Assembly (NCBI GenBank): GCA_902623545.1
Contig: CACNUI010000002.1
Coordinates: 62,001-126,000 of the forward strand
Direction of reading: 5' to 3'
Length of the DNA: 64,000 nucleotides
DNA from: an uncultured Alphaproteobacteria bacterium
GTDB lineage: Bacteria > Pseudomonadota > Alphaproteobacteria > HIMB59 > GCA-002718135
Shown: positions 9,777 through 18,217 of the stretch, piece after piece
Layout of the letters: every line of letters begins with the position of its first letter
Position numbering within the stretch: position 1 is the stretch's first letter
The notes under the pieces: model-generated
What the model saw: only the letters and a program-made list of their open reading frames with translations
What the model was told of the DNA's origin: nothing
Database searches by the model: none
Translations under genes and position numbers: made by a program

Positions 9777-10583
9777 CTATCGTTTTTGCAACTGACCCTT
9801 AATTTCAAGAGGAACCAATGAAATAATGAAAAGTATTAAAGCCACCACTATTATTGAAGGCCCTGAAGAAGTATTTATTTCTAAAGAAGCAAATAATCCA
9901 ACTACTACTGATAAAATACCTGATAAGATTGCAATAACAATCATTTGTCTAGGACTGTTGCTAATGTTCCTGGCAATAGCCGCAGGAATTAAAAGTAAAC
10001 CTGTAATTAATAGTGCTCCAATCATTTTAATAGACAAAGCAATTACTCCTGCCAATAAAAGGGTAAATATAAAATTAGAAACTTCCGGCCGCATACCTTC
10101 AGCAGCTGACAAATCATAATTTACAGTTGCTGAAAATAAAGATTTCCAAATAAAATATAAGATAATTAATATTATGCTTCCACCTATCCAAACTAAACCA
10201 ATGTCTGCAGTTGTCACTGCAAGAATATCGCCAAATAATAATCCCATGAGATCAAATCGGATGAAAGATAAAAAACCAATCAATACTAAACCGATGGCAA
10301 GTGTTGAGTGAGCAAGAAGTCCAAGTAAAGAATCTCCAGCTAGTTTTGTTCTTTTTTGTAAGCTCACAAGAAGTAAAGCAACGACAGCTGATATTACAAA
10401 CACAGAAAAAGCAATATTTAAACTAAATGAGTATGCTAGTGTTACTCCTAAAAGTGCTGAGTGAGATAAGGTGTCACCAAAATATGATAACCTCCTCCAG
10501 ATAACTAAGCATCCAAGTGGTCCAGCAACAATAGCTATACCAACTCCTGCAACAAGTGCACGAATAAAAAAATCATCAAACAT
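9777..10583 (-). CDS. znuB: zinc ABC transporter permease ZnuB
   Basis: A 268-residue ABC-3 family inner-membrane permease with about eight hydrophobic segments. Family signatures include GPLGCLVIWRRLSYFGDTLSHSALLGV at the N terminus and MIGALLITGLLLIPAAIARN near residue 190. It forms the channel for zinc delivered by ZnuA. Its start codon shares one base with the znuC stop, so znuC-znuB are translationally coupled. Confidence 0.94.
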   Translation of the reverse strand: MFDDFFIRALVAGVGIAIVAGPLGCLVIWRRLSYFGDTLSHSALLGVTLAYSFSLNIAFSVFVISAVVALLLVSLQKRTKLAGDSLLGLLAHSTLAIGLVLIGFLSFIRFDLMGLLFGDILAVTTADIGLVWIGGSIILIILYFIWKSLFSATVNYDLSAAEGMRPEVSNFIFTLLLAGVIALSIKMIGALLITGLLLIPAAIARNISNSPRQMIVIAILSGILSVVVGLFASLEINTSSGPSIIVVALILFIISLVPLEIKGQLQKR

Positions 10584-11326
10584 TAATTTTTAACACTCCC
10601 ATCTGTCTGATGTGAATGATCATGTTCATGTTGATAGAGTGATAAGGTAGCAGCATTATGTTCTCCAAATAATTCTATGTAGGAAGAATTTTTTACTATT
10701 GATTTAGGTGATCCAGAACAACAAATGTGACCATTTAAACAAATTACATGATCTGTTGCAGACATAACAAAATGGAGATCATGAGATATAAGAAGGATGC
10801 CACAATTTAATTTGGTACAAATTTCTTTTATAAGATTGTATAGAGCTATTTCTCCATTAAAATCTACTCCCTGCACAGGTTCATCTAAAACAAGTAGATC
10901 TGGTTTTTTAGCAATTGCTCTTGCGATTAAAACTCTCTGAAATTCTCCACCAGATAAGTTATGAATCTCATTGTATATTAAATGCTGAACCCCTGTTAAT
11001 TCTAGAGCTTCAATAATTTCATCTTTATTAATATGACTTGTTAGATTCATAAAATCTATAACTCTAAGTGGCATAGTCCAATCGATACTAATTTTTTGCG
11101 GAACATATGCCATTTTTGTTGAATAATTTTCAATTGAACCTTCATCTGATTTTAGAATATTAAGTGCCATTTTAGCGGTAGTTGTTTTTCCTGAGCCATT
11201 TGGGCCAATCAAGGTTACAATTTTGCCCTTATGAATTTCAAGAGAGATACCTTTTACAATCCATTTTGAAGATTTTTGGATACCGCAATCTTTTAATCTT
11301 ACCAATAAATTATTATTTTCGTTCAT
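10583..11326 (-). CDS. znuC: zinc ABC transporter ATP-binding protein ZnuC
   Basis: A 247-residue ABC ATPase energising zinc import. Walker A is GPNGSGKTT, the ABC signature is LSGGEFQR, Walker B is LLVLDEPVQGVDF and the switch His is in LLISHDLHF. The C terminus is rich in histidine (HEHDHSHQ), which is common in zinc transporters. It is the first gene of a leftward znuC-znuB(-zur) unit, divergent from znuA. Confidence 0.95.
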   Translation of the reverse strand: MNENNNLLVRLKDCGIQKSSKWIVKGISLEIHKGKIVTLIGPNGSGKTTTAKMALNILKSDEGSIENYSTKMAYVPQKISIDWTMPLRVIDFMNLTSHINKDEIIEALELTGVQHLIYNEIHNLSGGEFQRVLIARAIAKKPDLLVLDEPVQGVDFNGEIALYNLIKEICTKLNCGILLISHDLHFVMSATDHVICLNGHICCSGSPKSIVKNSSYIELFGEHNAATLSLYQHEHDHSHQTDGSVKN

Positions 11327-11345
11327 TTTTATATTTACAATCTAA

Positions 11346-11364
11346 AATGTAATATTATAACATT
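11346..11364. promoter_or_regulatory. candidate Zur operator between znuC and znuA
   Basis: AATGTAATATTATAACATT lies in the 79-base gap between the divergent znuC and znuA. The 5-bp arms AATGT/ACATT are perfectly inverted around an AT-rich centre. This matches the general form of alphaproteobacterial Zur sites (GTTATA/TATAAC-type palindromes with AATGT-N9-ACATT spacing). It would allow Zur to repress both directions at once. The identification rests on sequence form and neighbours only. Confidence 0.75.
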
Positions 11365-11405
11365 ACGTTCATTAACAGACTTAATTATTAATAGGAACAT
11401 TTTTT

Positions 11406-12506
11406 ATGAGACAAAACAACATTTTTTTGATGCTTTTGAAAGTATTTTTCTTTTCATCAATTTTAGTTGCAACTTCAGCTGTAAGAGCAGAATTTAAAGT
11501 TGTAACTACAATTAAACCACTTCATTCACTAATTGCGAATGTAATGGATGGTGTAGGTCAACCAGCACTTATAATTGAAGGAAGTACTTCCCCCCATAGC
11601 TTTACATTAAAACCTTCTCATGCCAAGCTTTTAGAAGAAGCAGATATCATATTCTGGGTTGGTGAAAGTATAGAAACGTTCATGGAAAGACCTCTTGAGT
11701 CAATTGTCAAAAATGCAGAAGTTGTAGAGTTCATGGAAGTTGAAAGTATTAATAAATTGAAGTTTAGAGAAGAATCGATTTTTGAAGATCACGACGACCA
11801 TGATGATCACGACGACCATGATGATCACGATGACCATGATGATCACGATGACCATGACGACCATGACGACCACGATGATCACGATGACCATGATGATCAC
11901 GATGATCACGATGACCATGATGATCACGATGACCATGATGATCACGACGACCACGATGACCATGACGATCACAGTGGACACGATCACCACGGTCATGCAC
12001 ATGGTGAATTCGACGCTCACATTTGGCTAGATCCAATGAATGCAAAAGAAATGGTTCATGAAATTGCTCATGAGTTAAGTGATTTAGATCCTGCCAATAA
12101 AGAGAAATATGAAGCAAATGCTGATGCAACAATCAAAGCTTTAGACCAATTGATAAATGACGTTAGCAAGGATATTAATTCCGATGCAAAATTTGTCGTT
12201 TTCCATGACGCCTACCAGTACTTTGAAGAAAGATTTGATGTAAGAGCTGCAGGAGCTTTAACATTGAATACTGATGTTTTACCTGGTGCTAAACAGATTG
12301 CTGATATTCAAGATGTAATTAAGGATAGAGGAATAAAATGTATCTTCTCTGAACCTCAATTTAATCCAAAGATAATTACAACGATAGCTGAAGATATGAA
12401 TATCAAAACTGGAGTTTTTGATCCTTTAGGTGCTAACATTGATGCTGGTAAGTCACTTTACTTTACGTTGATTAGTAATCTTGGGGACGAGCTTAAAGGC
12501 TGTTAA
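11406..12506 (+). CDS. znuA: zinc ABC transporter substrate-binding protein ZnuA with long HDD-repeat loop
   Basis: The 366-residue protein has a signal peptide (about residues 1-28, ending AVRA) and the cluster A-I fold. Zinc-ligand histidines are visible in TTIKPLHSL (His40), HIWLDP (His199) and VFHDAYQYF. Between them, residues 129-188 are exactly twenty HDD triplets, followed by HSGHDHHGHAH: a very long version of the His/Asp loop seen in ZnuA. Two cysteines (KCIFSEP and the C-terminal GC) could form the usual disulfide. It captures zinc in the periplasm for ZnuBC. Confidence 0.96.
   Translation: MRQNNIFLMLLKVFFFSSILVATSAVRAEFKVVTTIKPLHSLIANVMDGVGQPALIIEGSTSPHSFTLKPSHAKLLEEADIIFWVGESIETFMERPLESIVKNAEVVEFMEVESINKLKFREESIFEDHDDHDDHDDHDDHDDHDDHDDHDDHDDHDDHDDHDDHDDHDDHDDHDDHDDHDDHDDHDDHSGHDHHGHAHGEFDAHIWLDPMNAKEMVHEIAHELSDLDPANKEKYEANADATIKALDQLINDVSKDINSDAKFVVFHDAYQYFEERFDVRAAGALTLNTDVLPGAKQIADIQDVIKDRGIKCIFSEPQFNPKIITTIAEDMNIKTGVFDPLGANIDAGKSLYFTLISNLGDELKGC
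11790..11969 (+). repeat. 20 tandem 9-bp units inside znuA (HDD repeat)
   Basis: 180 bases made of twenty 9-bp units, each encoding His-Asp-Asp. Units differ only at third positions (CAC/CAT, GAC/GAT), and the protein repeat is uninterrupted. Longer identical blocks within the array (for example repeated GATCACGATGACCATGAT) suggest unequal recombination or slippage. The repeat also creates long spurious open frames on other frames and the other strand. Confidence 0.95.
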
Positions 12507-12520
12507 TTTTTAATATTTAA

Positions 12521-12553
12521 ATAAATTCCACCTTGTATGAAGGTGGAATTTAT
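12521..12553 (+). terminator. strong hairpin between znuA and the COG0523 gene
   Basis: ATAAATTCCACCTT and AAGGTGGAATTTAT form a perfect 14-bp stem around the loop GTATG, starting 14 bases after the znuA stop. The 3' side has only ATTTAT rather than a clear U run, so it may be a weak terminator, an attenuator or a 3' stabilising hairpin separating znuA from downstream genes. Confidence 0.65.
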
Positions 12554-12577
12554 AGAACTAATTATAAGGAAATTGAT

Positions 12578-13549
12578 ATGGAAAATACTTCTCAGGTTCC
12601 AGTTACGGTTTTAACAGGTTTTCTTGGAGCTGGAAAAACAACACTTTTAAATCGAATTTTAACTGAACAACATGGACGGAAATACGCTGTCATTGTTAAT
12701 GAATTTGGTGAGCAGGGAATTGATAATGACCTTGTTGTTGATGCTGATGAAGAAGTATTTGAAATGAATAACGGGTGCATTTGTTGCACTGTTAGAGGTG
12801 ATTTAATTAGAATTCTAAGTGGTTTAATGAAACGTGCTGATAAACTAGATGCAATTATAGTTGAAACAACTGGTTTAGCTGATCCAGCCCCAGTTGCTCA
12901 GACATTTTTTGTTGATCAAGATGTTGCTGATCGCACAAAATTAGATGCAATTGTTACAGTTGCCGATGCTGTTCATCTAAGTTCTCAATTAGTCGATCAT
13001 CATGAAGCAGAAGAACAAATTGCTTTTGCTGATGTAATTTTACTAAATAAAGTTGAACTTGTTGAAGATAATGACATTGTGAAAGTTAATGATCGTATAA
13101 GAAAAATTAACCCTTTTGCAAAGATTATTAAAACAACACGTTGTGATGCACCTCTTGATGAAATCGTAGGCTTAAATGCATTTAGTCTAGATAGAGTATT
13201 AGATATTGAACCTGACTTTCTTGAATCAGATCATGATCATGAACATGATGATGATGTTACTAGTCTATCCTTTGTATCTGATACACCATTAGACATGGAT
13301 AAGTTTCAAGATTGGTTTGGAAATTTACTGAGGACTAAGGGTCAGGATATTCTTCGATCAAAAGGAATTTTGAACTTTAAAGGTGAAGAAGAGCGATATG
13401 TATTTCAAGGAGTGCATATGCTTATGGATGCCTCACCAATGGGACCTTGGCCCAAAGGAAAAAATAGAAGTTCTCGAGTAGTATTTATTGGTCGTGATCT
13501 TGATAATATGAATCTTAAGGAAGGCTTTGAAAATTGTAAATCAGCATGA
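12578..13549 (+). CDS. COG0523 (CobW/ZNG1-like) GTPase
   Basis: A 323-residue G3E GTPase. I chose the ATG at 12578 because AAGGA lies 7 bases upstream and the protein then begins [12 protein letters not shown]; an upstream ATG at 12533 falls inside the hairpin. Motifs: Walker [10 protein letters not shown], the metal-binding CICC in [10 protein letters not shown], switch [10 protein letters not shown] and base-recognition [13 protein letters not shown] metal-binding stretch precedes the C-terminal CobW_C domain. Placement behind znuA points to the zinc-starvation branch, which delivers zinc to client proteins under limitation. The client is not identified. Confidence 0.9.
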   Translation: MENTSQVPVTVLTGFLGAGKTTLLNRILTEQHGRKYAVIVNEFGEQGIDNDLVVDADEEVFEMNNGCICCTVRGDLIRILSGLMKRADKLDAIIVETTGLADPAPVAQTFFVDQDVADRTKLDAIVTVADAVHLSSQLVDHHEAEEQIAFADVILLNKVELVEDNDIVKVNDRIRKINPFAKIIKTTRCDAPLDEIVGLNAFSLDRVLDIEPDFLESDHDHEHDDDVTSLSFVSDTPLDMDKFQDWFGNLLRTKGQDILRSKGILNFKGEEERYVFQGVHMLMDASPMGPWPKGKNRSSRVVFIGRDLDNMNLKEGFENCKSA

Positions 13550-14583
13550 ACGCTGATTTAGAAAAACTTCAGGAAACAAATAAAACTGAACTTGAAAGAA
13601 GAGGTTCAATTTTTAATATTGGAGCCCCAGCTACAGAAGCGGTTACAACTCGTGATCAAATAGCGGTAGGATTTGGAGACGGCACTGTAAGATTTTTTCA
13701 ATCTGGATCTGATCCTAAAACTGTTAAAGCACATAAGGGTGTAGTGTTGAGTATGACAAATTATGAAGATCATGTGTTAACGGGAGGAGACGATGGACGT
13801 TTTCTAAAAATATCATCTGATGGAAATATTGAAGAAATTTTTAATTTTGGTTCAAAGTGGGTTGACTGTGTAGCTTCCCACAAAGATACTAAAGTTTGTT
13901 CATCAGGAAAGACTGTTTATATTTGGACAAAAAACAAAGATAAACCACAAACTTTAGAGCATCAAAGTACTGTTGCTGGATTAGCATTTGATAATAAAGG
14001 TAAGCGTCTTGCGGTCTCAAGATACGGTGGAGTAACAGTGTGGAAACTTAATAATAATAAATGGACAGCCTCAAATTATACCTGGAAAGGATCGCATGGA
14101 ACTGTAACGTTTAGCCCAGATACAAAATATATTGTAACTGCAATGCAAGAAAATCAAATTCATGGTTGGCGCATAAACGACAAAGCGGATTTAGCAATGA
14201 GAGGTTATCCATCAAAAATTAAAAGTTTTACTTGGGTTGGTGATACACCGTATTTGGTAACATCTGGATCCAGTGATGCAGTTTGCTGGCCATTTGATGG
14301 TAAAGAAGGACCAATGGGGAGAAAGCCAATTGTTGTTGCAAACGGTGGTAAAGAACTTGCAACATTTGTTAAAGCACTTAATGGAGAAAAAGCTGTTTTC
14401 ACTGGTTTTACAGATGGGTCAGTTTTATTAGCAGAAATTGATGAAAGTAAAAAACCAATTATGATTAGAAGTTCAACAGGTGCAGAAGTTTCAACAATAG
14501 CTATATCTAGTGATAACTCACAAATATTAATTGGCGATATGAAAGGTTCTATTCTTTTATCATCCTTATGGGCAGACAATTAA
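13546..14583 (+). CDS. WD40-repeat protein of the zinc locus
   Basis: A 345-residue cytoplasmic beta-propeller. Repeats include [26 protein letters not shown] near residues 63-86, [24 protein letters not shown] and [24 protein letters not shown]. There is no signal peptide. The ATG overlaps the COG0523 stop by 4 bases, so the two are coupled. WD40 proteins follow the COG0523 gene in many alphaproteobacteria. It may be a scaffold for the GTPase or its client; its role is unknown. Confidence 0.85.
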   Translation: MNADLEKLQETNKTELERRGSIFNIGAPATEAVTTRDQIAVGFGDGTVRFFQSGSDPKTVKAHKGVVLSMTNYEDHVLTGGDDGRFLKISSDGNIEEIFNFGSKWVDCVASHKDTKVCSSGKTVYIWTKNKDKPQTLEHQSTVAGLAFDNKGKRLAVSRYGGVTVWKLNNNKWTASNYTWKGSHGTVTFSPDTKYIVTAMQENQIHGWRINDKADLAMRGYPSKIKSFTWVGDTPYLVTSGSSDAVCWPFDGKEGPMGRKPIVVANGGKELATFVKALNGEKAVFTGFTDGSVLLAEIDESKKPIMIRSSTGAEVSTIAISSDNSQILIGDMKGSILLSSLWADN

Positions 14584-14593
14584 GAGAGAAAAT

Positions 14594-14848
14594 ATGTTTA
14601 ATCGTAAAACTCAAAATGTTGAAAAAATAAGAAATCTCAAAAATTTAATTTCCAAGAAATATAAATTACCAGAAAATACTATAATAAGTATTGCTGAGCT
14701 CAGTTGTCATGAACCTGATTGTCCACCAATTGAAACTGTAATTACTGCAAGAAATGAAGACGGATCAATGAAAAATTGGCGAGTCGCAAAATCAATAGAA
14801 GAAATAGAGGAGTCAGATATTAATAATCTAACAAATCACACTCATTAA
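14594..14848 (+). CDS. small protein with CHEPDCPP motif, zinc locus
   Basis: An 84-residue protein starting at the ATG at 14594 with AGAGAG 7 bases upstream. It has a basic N terminus and a central SCHEPDCPPIETVIT segment with two cysteines, one histidine and acidic residues that could bind metal. It lies 10 bases after the WD40 gene and ends with HTH. No known enzyme domain is recognised. Co-location with znuA, the COG0523 GTPase and WD40 suggests a part in zinc handling. Confidence 0.75.
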   Translation: MFNRKTQNVEKIRNLKNLISKKYKLPENTIISIAELSCHEPDCPPIETVITARNEDGSMKNWRVAKSIEEIEESDINNLTNHTH

Positions 14849-14871
14849 GTTATTAAATTTAAAATAATTTA

Positions 14872-14955
14872 TTAACAGCAATCTCCACCTTCACAAGTAC
14901 AGCAACAGCTACAACTGCATCCACACTTTGGTGGGTTTGGATTTTGATTTTTCAT
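14872..14955 (-). CDS. 27-residue cysteine-rich peptide, metallothionein-like
   Basis: A minus-strand ATG at 14955 opens 27 codons ending at TAA (14872-14874). Cysteines occupy positions 11, 13, 15, 17, 18, 19, 21, 26 and 27, giving CGCSCSCCCTC and a terminal DCC after a Pro/Asn-rich lead of ten residues. AGGT lies about 7 bases upstream of the ATG, at a usable ribosome-binding distance. It sits between the zinc-locus small gene and divergent pirin. The density of CxC motifs resembles a metallothionein or metal-carrying peptide. No family is recognised, and expression is unproven. Confidence 0.65.
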   Translation of the reverse strand: MKNQNPNPPKCGCSCSCCCTCEGGDCC

Positions 14956-14998
14956 AATAATACCTATATCTATATCTGAATAATTTTTAAACAAATTA

Positions 14999-15856
14999 AT
15001 GAGAAAAATAATAGAAATTAAAGAGTGTATGAAGACTTTTGAGGGTGACGGGATACCTGTAACGAGAGCTTTCCCTGTACCCGGAATGAGAGAAAATGAT
15101 CCATTTCTTCTTTTTGATCATTTCGGCCCAATTAATTATGAGCCAGGAGGTGCAACTGGTGTACCAGCACATCCTCATTGTGGATTTGAGGCAATTACTT
15201 ATATGCTTGGTGGTGAAGTAGAGCATAGAGACTCATTTGGAGGACAAGCAGAAATTGAAACTGGTGATGTACAATGGATGACAACTGGATCAGGTTTAAT
15301 CCACTCTGAATTAGTAACAGAAAAATTTAAGAAGAGTGGTGGTATCATGCAAGGATTACAAATTTGGGTAAACCTTCCACAAAAAAATAAAAAAGTTAAA
15401 CCTTGGTACCAACATATTAAAAGAAACACTATTCCAACATTATCTGAAAATACAAATATAGAAATTAAAGTTCTTGTGGGTGAAATAAATGGAACCAAAT
15501 CCAAAGTTCAAACATATTCACCTGTATCAATATTTGATATTCAATTTTCAAAACCAGATATGACAAAGTTTAATGTTGATAAAGAACAAAATCTTATGAT
15601 CTATATTATCGATGGTCAATTACAATTTAATGAGGAAAATAAAATCGCTAATAAAGGTGATATGATTTACTTTGATCAGTCAAGTGATGAGATTCAACTT
15701 ACATCAATATCAGAAAAAGGATCCTACCTAGTTTTAGCAGGTAAGCCGCTTAAAGAACCTGTAGCACGTTATGGTCCTTTTGTGGCAAATTCTGAAGGAG
15801 AAATTAAACAAGCAATGATGGACTATCAAGAAGGAAAGATGGGAAGCTTAGCTTAA
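14999..15856 (+). CDS. pirin family protein
   Basis: A 285-residue bicupin. The N-terminal cupin has the pirin metal-site signature PAHPHCGFEAITYMLGGEVEHRDS and TGDVQWMTTGSGLIHSE, supplying three His and one Glu ligand. The C-terminal domain (about 160-280) is the Pirin_C cupin with VLAGKPLKEPVARYGPFV. Members act as quercetinase-like dioxygenases or redox-sensitive regulators; which applies here is not evident. The gene diverges from the Cys-rich peptide and overlaps converging trmL by 4 bases. Confidence 0.92.
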   Translation: MRKIIEIKECMKTFEGDGIPVTRAFPVPGMRENDPFLLFDHFGPINYEPGGATGVPAHPHCGFEAITYMLGGEVEHRDSFGGQAEIETGDVQWMTTGSGLIHSELVTEKFKKSGGIMQGLQIWVNLPQKNKKVKPWYQHIKRNTIPTLSENTNIEIKVLVGEINGTKSKVQTYSPVSIFDIQFSKPDMTKFNVDKEQNLMIYIIDGQLQFNEENKIANKGDMIYFDQSSDEIQLTSISEKGSYLVLAGKPLKEPVARYGPFVANSEGEIKQAMMDYQEGKMGSLA

Positions 15857-16299
15857 GTTAATTGACGTAACATTTCACCAGCTACAATAGCAACTGAACT
15901 ACTAAGATTAATCGATCTAGGCCCCTTTATCATTGGAATTGTTAATCTTTCATCGACAGAGCTATGAACAAAATCAGGTGCTCCTGCACTTTCTCTACCA
16001 AATAAAATAATATCATTTGATTGAAATTTATAATCGAAATAACTTTTTTTAGTTTTTGTTGTTAGAAGAACGAGTCGATATGAATTATCTTTTGACCAAT
16101 CATAAAATTTTTCCCAACTTAAATGTTTTTTTAATTCTAGATAATCATAGTAATCCATTGATGCTCTTTTTAATCTTTTATCATCAATCACAAAGCCCGC
16201 CGGTTCAATTATATCCACTGGTATTCCAAGACAGGCACCTAGCCTAAATATGTTTCCTGCATTTTGTGGTATGTCCGGTTCAAATAGAGCAATTCTCAT
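15853..16299 (-). CDS. trmL: tRNA (cytidine(34)-2'-O)-methyltransferase
   Basis: A 148-residue SPOUT methyltransferase that 2'-O-methylates the wobble base of tRNA-Leu. Signatures are LFEPDIPQNAGNIFRLGACL at the N terminus, LFGRESAGAPDFVH and INLSSSVAIVAGEML in the C-terminal trefoil knot that binds S-adenosylmethionine. Length is typical of minimal SPOUT enzymes without extra RNA-binding domains. Confidence 0.93.
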   Translation of the reverse strand: MRIALFEPDIPQNAGNIFRLGACLGIPVDIIEPAGFVIDDKRLKRASMDYYDYLELKKHLSWEKFYDWSKDNSYRLVLLTTKTKKSYFDYKFQSNDIILFGRESAGAPDFVHSSVDERLTIPMIKGPRSINLSSSVAIVAGEMLRQLT

Positions 16300-16327
16300 G
16301 TTTTTTTACTATATTATTTTATTACTT

Positions 16328-16336
16328 GCGTCACGC
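16328..16336. promoter_or_regulatory. possible regulator site upstream of petA
   Basis: GCGTCACGC is a GC-rich inverted repeat (GCGT-c-ACGC) standing out in the otherwise AT-rich 95-base gap before petA, 58 bases upstream of its start. It could be part of an operator or promoter for the bc1 operon. The site is short and could be chance. Confidence 0.25.
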
Positions 16337-16394
16337 TGGCACATATTTAAAGAGTATTTTTTTAAGTAATTAAGATATAAGAAATTCATAATAA

Positions 16395-16922
16395 ATGGCT
16401 AAAAAACCCGATAATAAGAGAAGAGATTTCCTGCAACTTAGCACTGTAACGCTTGGTGCTGTAGGAACAGCTGCTTTCATATGGCCATTTCTAAAAAGTA
16501 TGAGTCCAGCAGAAGATACATTAGCTGCAGGATCAACCGAAGTAGATATTAGTGCTATTGAAGAAGGTCAAAGTATAACAATCAAATGGCGAGGGAAACC
16601 TGTTTTTATTAAGAAAAGAACAAAAGATGAGATTGATGCAGCAAAAATGGTTCAAGCTTCTGACTTAAGAGATCCACAAGATGATGCAGATAGAGTACAA
16701 AAGGAAGAATGGTTAGTTTTAGTGGGAGTATGTACACACTTAGGTTGTGTTCCACTTGGTCAAAAGGTTTCTGATATGAAAGGTGAGTACGATGGTTGGT
16801 ACTGTCCATGTCATGGTTCACATTACGATACATCAGGCAGAATAAGAAAAGGCCCAGCACCAAAAAACTTGGACGTTCCGCCCTATACCTTTTTAAATGA
16901 TACTACTATAAAGATTGGATAA
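16395..16922 (+). CDS. petA: ubiquinol-cytochrome c reductase Rieske iron-sulfur subunit
   Basis: The 175-residue Rieske protein of the bc1 complex takes electrons from ubiquinol at the Qo site. It has an N-terminal twin-arginine-type anchor (RRDFLQLST, then a hydrophobic segment to about residue 35). The 2Fe-2S ligands lie in [10 protein letters not shown] and [20 protein letters not shown]. It leads petABC, with petB starting 3 bases after its stop. Confidence 0.97.
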   Translation: MAKKPDNKRRDFLQLSTVTLGAVGTAAFIWPFLKSMSPAEDTLAAGSTEVDISAIEEGQSITIKWRGKPVFIKKRTKDEIDAAKMVQASDLRDPQDDADRVQKEEWLVLVGVCTHLGCVPLGQKVSDMKGEYDGWYCPCHGSHYDTSGRIRKGPAPKNLDVPPYTFLNDTTIKIG

Positions 16923-16924
16923 TT

Positions 16925-18217
16925 ATGGATCAAAATAGAAAAGTACATCAATTTAAAAATCCTGTTCTAAACTGGATTGAATTTCGTTTACCAATAATTT
17001 CGTATTTCAAAAAAGAATACGGCGATTATCCAATGCCAAAGAATTGTAATTATTTCTGGAGCTTTGGAGCATTAGCAACAATTACACTTATCACAATGAT
17101 TGTAAGTGGAATTTTTCTTGCAATGAATTATACCCCACACACTGATATGGCTTTTGATAGCGTTGAGAGAATAATGCGAGATGTCAATTATGGTTGGTTG
17201 ATGCGATATATTCATTCTAACGGTGCAGCCTTTTTCTTTATCATTGTTTACATTCATATAGTAAGAGCAATGTATTTTGGTTCCTACAAATATCCAAGAG
17301 AACTTAATTGGATTTTAGGTGTATTCATATTTCTTTTAATGATGGCAACTTCTTTCCTAGGATACACTTTACCTTGGGGGCAAATGTCTTATTGGGGAGC
17401 AACAGTTATAACCAATTTATTTAGCGCTATACCAATCATTGGCGACGGATTAAAAACATGGCTTCTTGGTGACTATAATGTTGGAAATGCAACTTTAAAT
17501 CGTTTCTTTGCACTTCATTATGTTTTACCTTTTGTTATTTTTGGTGTTGTTGGGTTACATGTTGCTGCTGTTCACGTTCATGGATCAAACAATCCTGATG
17601 GTATTGATATCAAAACTAAAAACGACTCGGTAAATTTTTTCCCGTATATGTTAATTAAAGATACAGTGGCTATGTGTGCTTTTGGTGTTGCTATATCTGC
17701 AGTAATATTCTTTGGGCCAAATCTAATGGCTGAAGTTGATAACTATATTCCAGCAGATCCACTTGTCACTCCAGCTCACATTGTTCCAAATTGGTATCTT
17801 GCACCTTTTTATGCAATTTTAAGAGCAGTGCCTGATAAACTAGGAGGAGTTCTTCTTATGTTTGGTGCGATTGTAATTCTGTTTGTTCTGCCTTGGTTAG
17901 ATAGATCAAAAGTAAGAAGTTGTAATTATAGACCAATATATAAATGGTTTATGATGGGTTTTTTCGTTAACTTCTTCGCATTAGGGTATGTTGGTATGCT
18001 TCCTGCTGAAGGTTTATATCTTTTAATTGCAAGAATTGGCTTGCTTTACTATTTTGGTTTTTTCTTCATCATTACACCATTTGTTGGATGGATAGAGAAG
18101 CCAAGTAAGTTGCCACTTAGTATTAGTGATGTTTATGCTAAAAACATCGCCCCTAATATTGGTGGAGGAGAAAAGGGGATGCCTTCACCAGCAATGCAAA
18201 AAGATACAAATCTATAA
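16925..18217 (+). CDS. petB: ubiquinol-cytochrome c reductase cytochrome b subunit
   Basis: A 430-residue integral membrane subunit carrying both b haems and the quinone sites. Haem-ligand histidines are in the helix IHSNGAAFFFIIVYIHIVR and in ALHYVLPFVIFGVVGLHVAAVHVH. The Qo-site PEWY-type motif is here PNWYLAPFYAILRAVPDK (PNWY in place of PEWY), and GYTLPWGQMSYWGA is intact. The stop codon overlaps the petC start. The PNWY form is a notable Glu-to-Asn change in a residue usually linked to proton release. Confidence 0.97.
   Translation: MDQNRKVHQFKNPVLNWIEFRLPIISYFKKEYGDYPMPKNCNYFWSFGALATITLITMIVSGIFLAMNYTPHTDMAFDSVERIMRDVNYGWLMRYIHSNGAAFFFIIVYIHIVRAMYFGSYKYPRELNWILGVFIFLLMMATSFLGYTLPWGQMSYWGATVITNLFSAIPIIGDGLKTWLLGDYNVGNATLNRFFALHYVLPFVIFGVVGLHVAAVHVHGSNNPDGIDIKTKNDSVNFFPYMLIKDTVAMCAFGVAISAVIFFGPNLMAEVDNYIPADPLVTPAHIVPNWYLAPFYAILRAVPDKLGGVLLMFGAIVILFVLPWLDRSKVRSCNYRPIYKWFMMGFFVNFFALGYVGMLPAEGLYLLIARIGLLYYFGFFFIITPFVGWIEKPSKLPLSISDVYAKNIAPNIGGGEKGMPSPAMQKDTNL

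Noticed and set aside
11700-12132. Long open frames on the minus strand and in another plus frame across the znuA repeat, rich in Met/Ile/Val or His/Arg
   Set aside because: They are frame shadows of the 9-bp HDD repeat inside znuA and have no start signals or homology.
12533-12577. Upstream ATG extending the COG0523 GTPase by 15 residues
   Set aside because: The start falls inside the perfect hairpin and lacks a ribosome-binding site; the ATG at 12578 has AAGGA and matches the family start.
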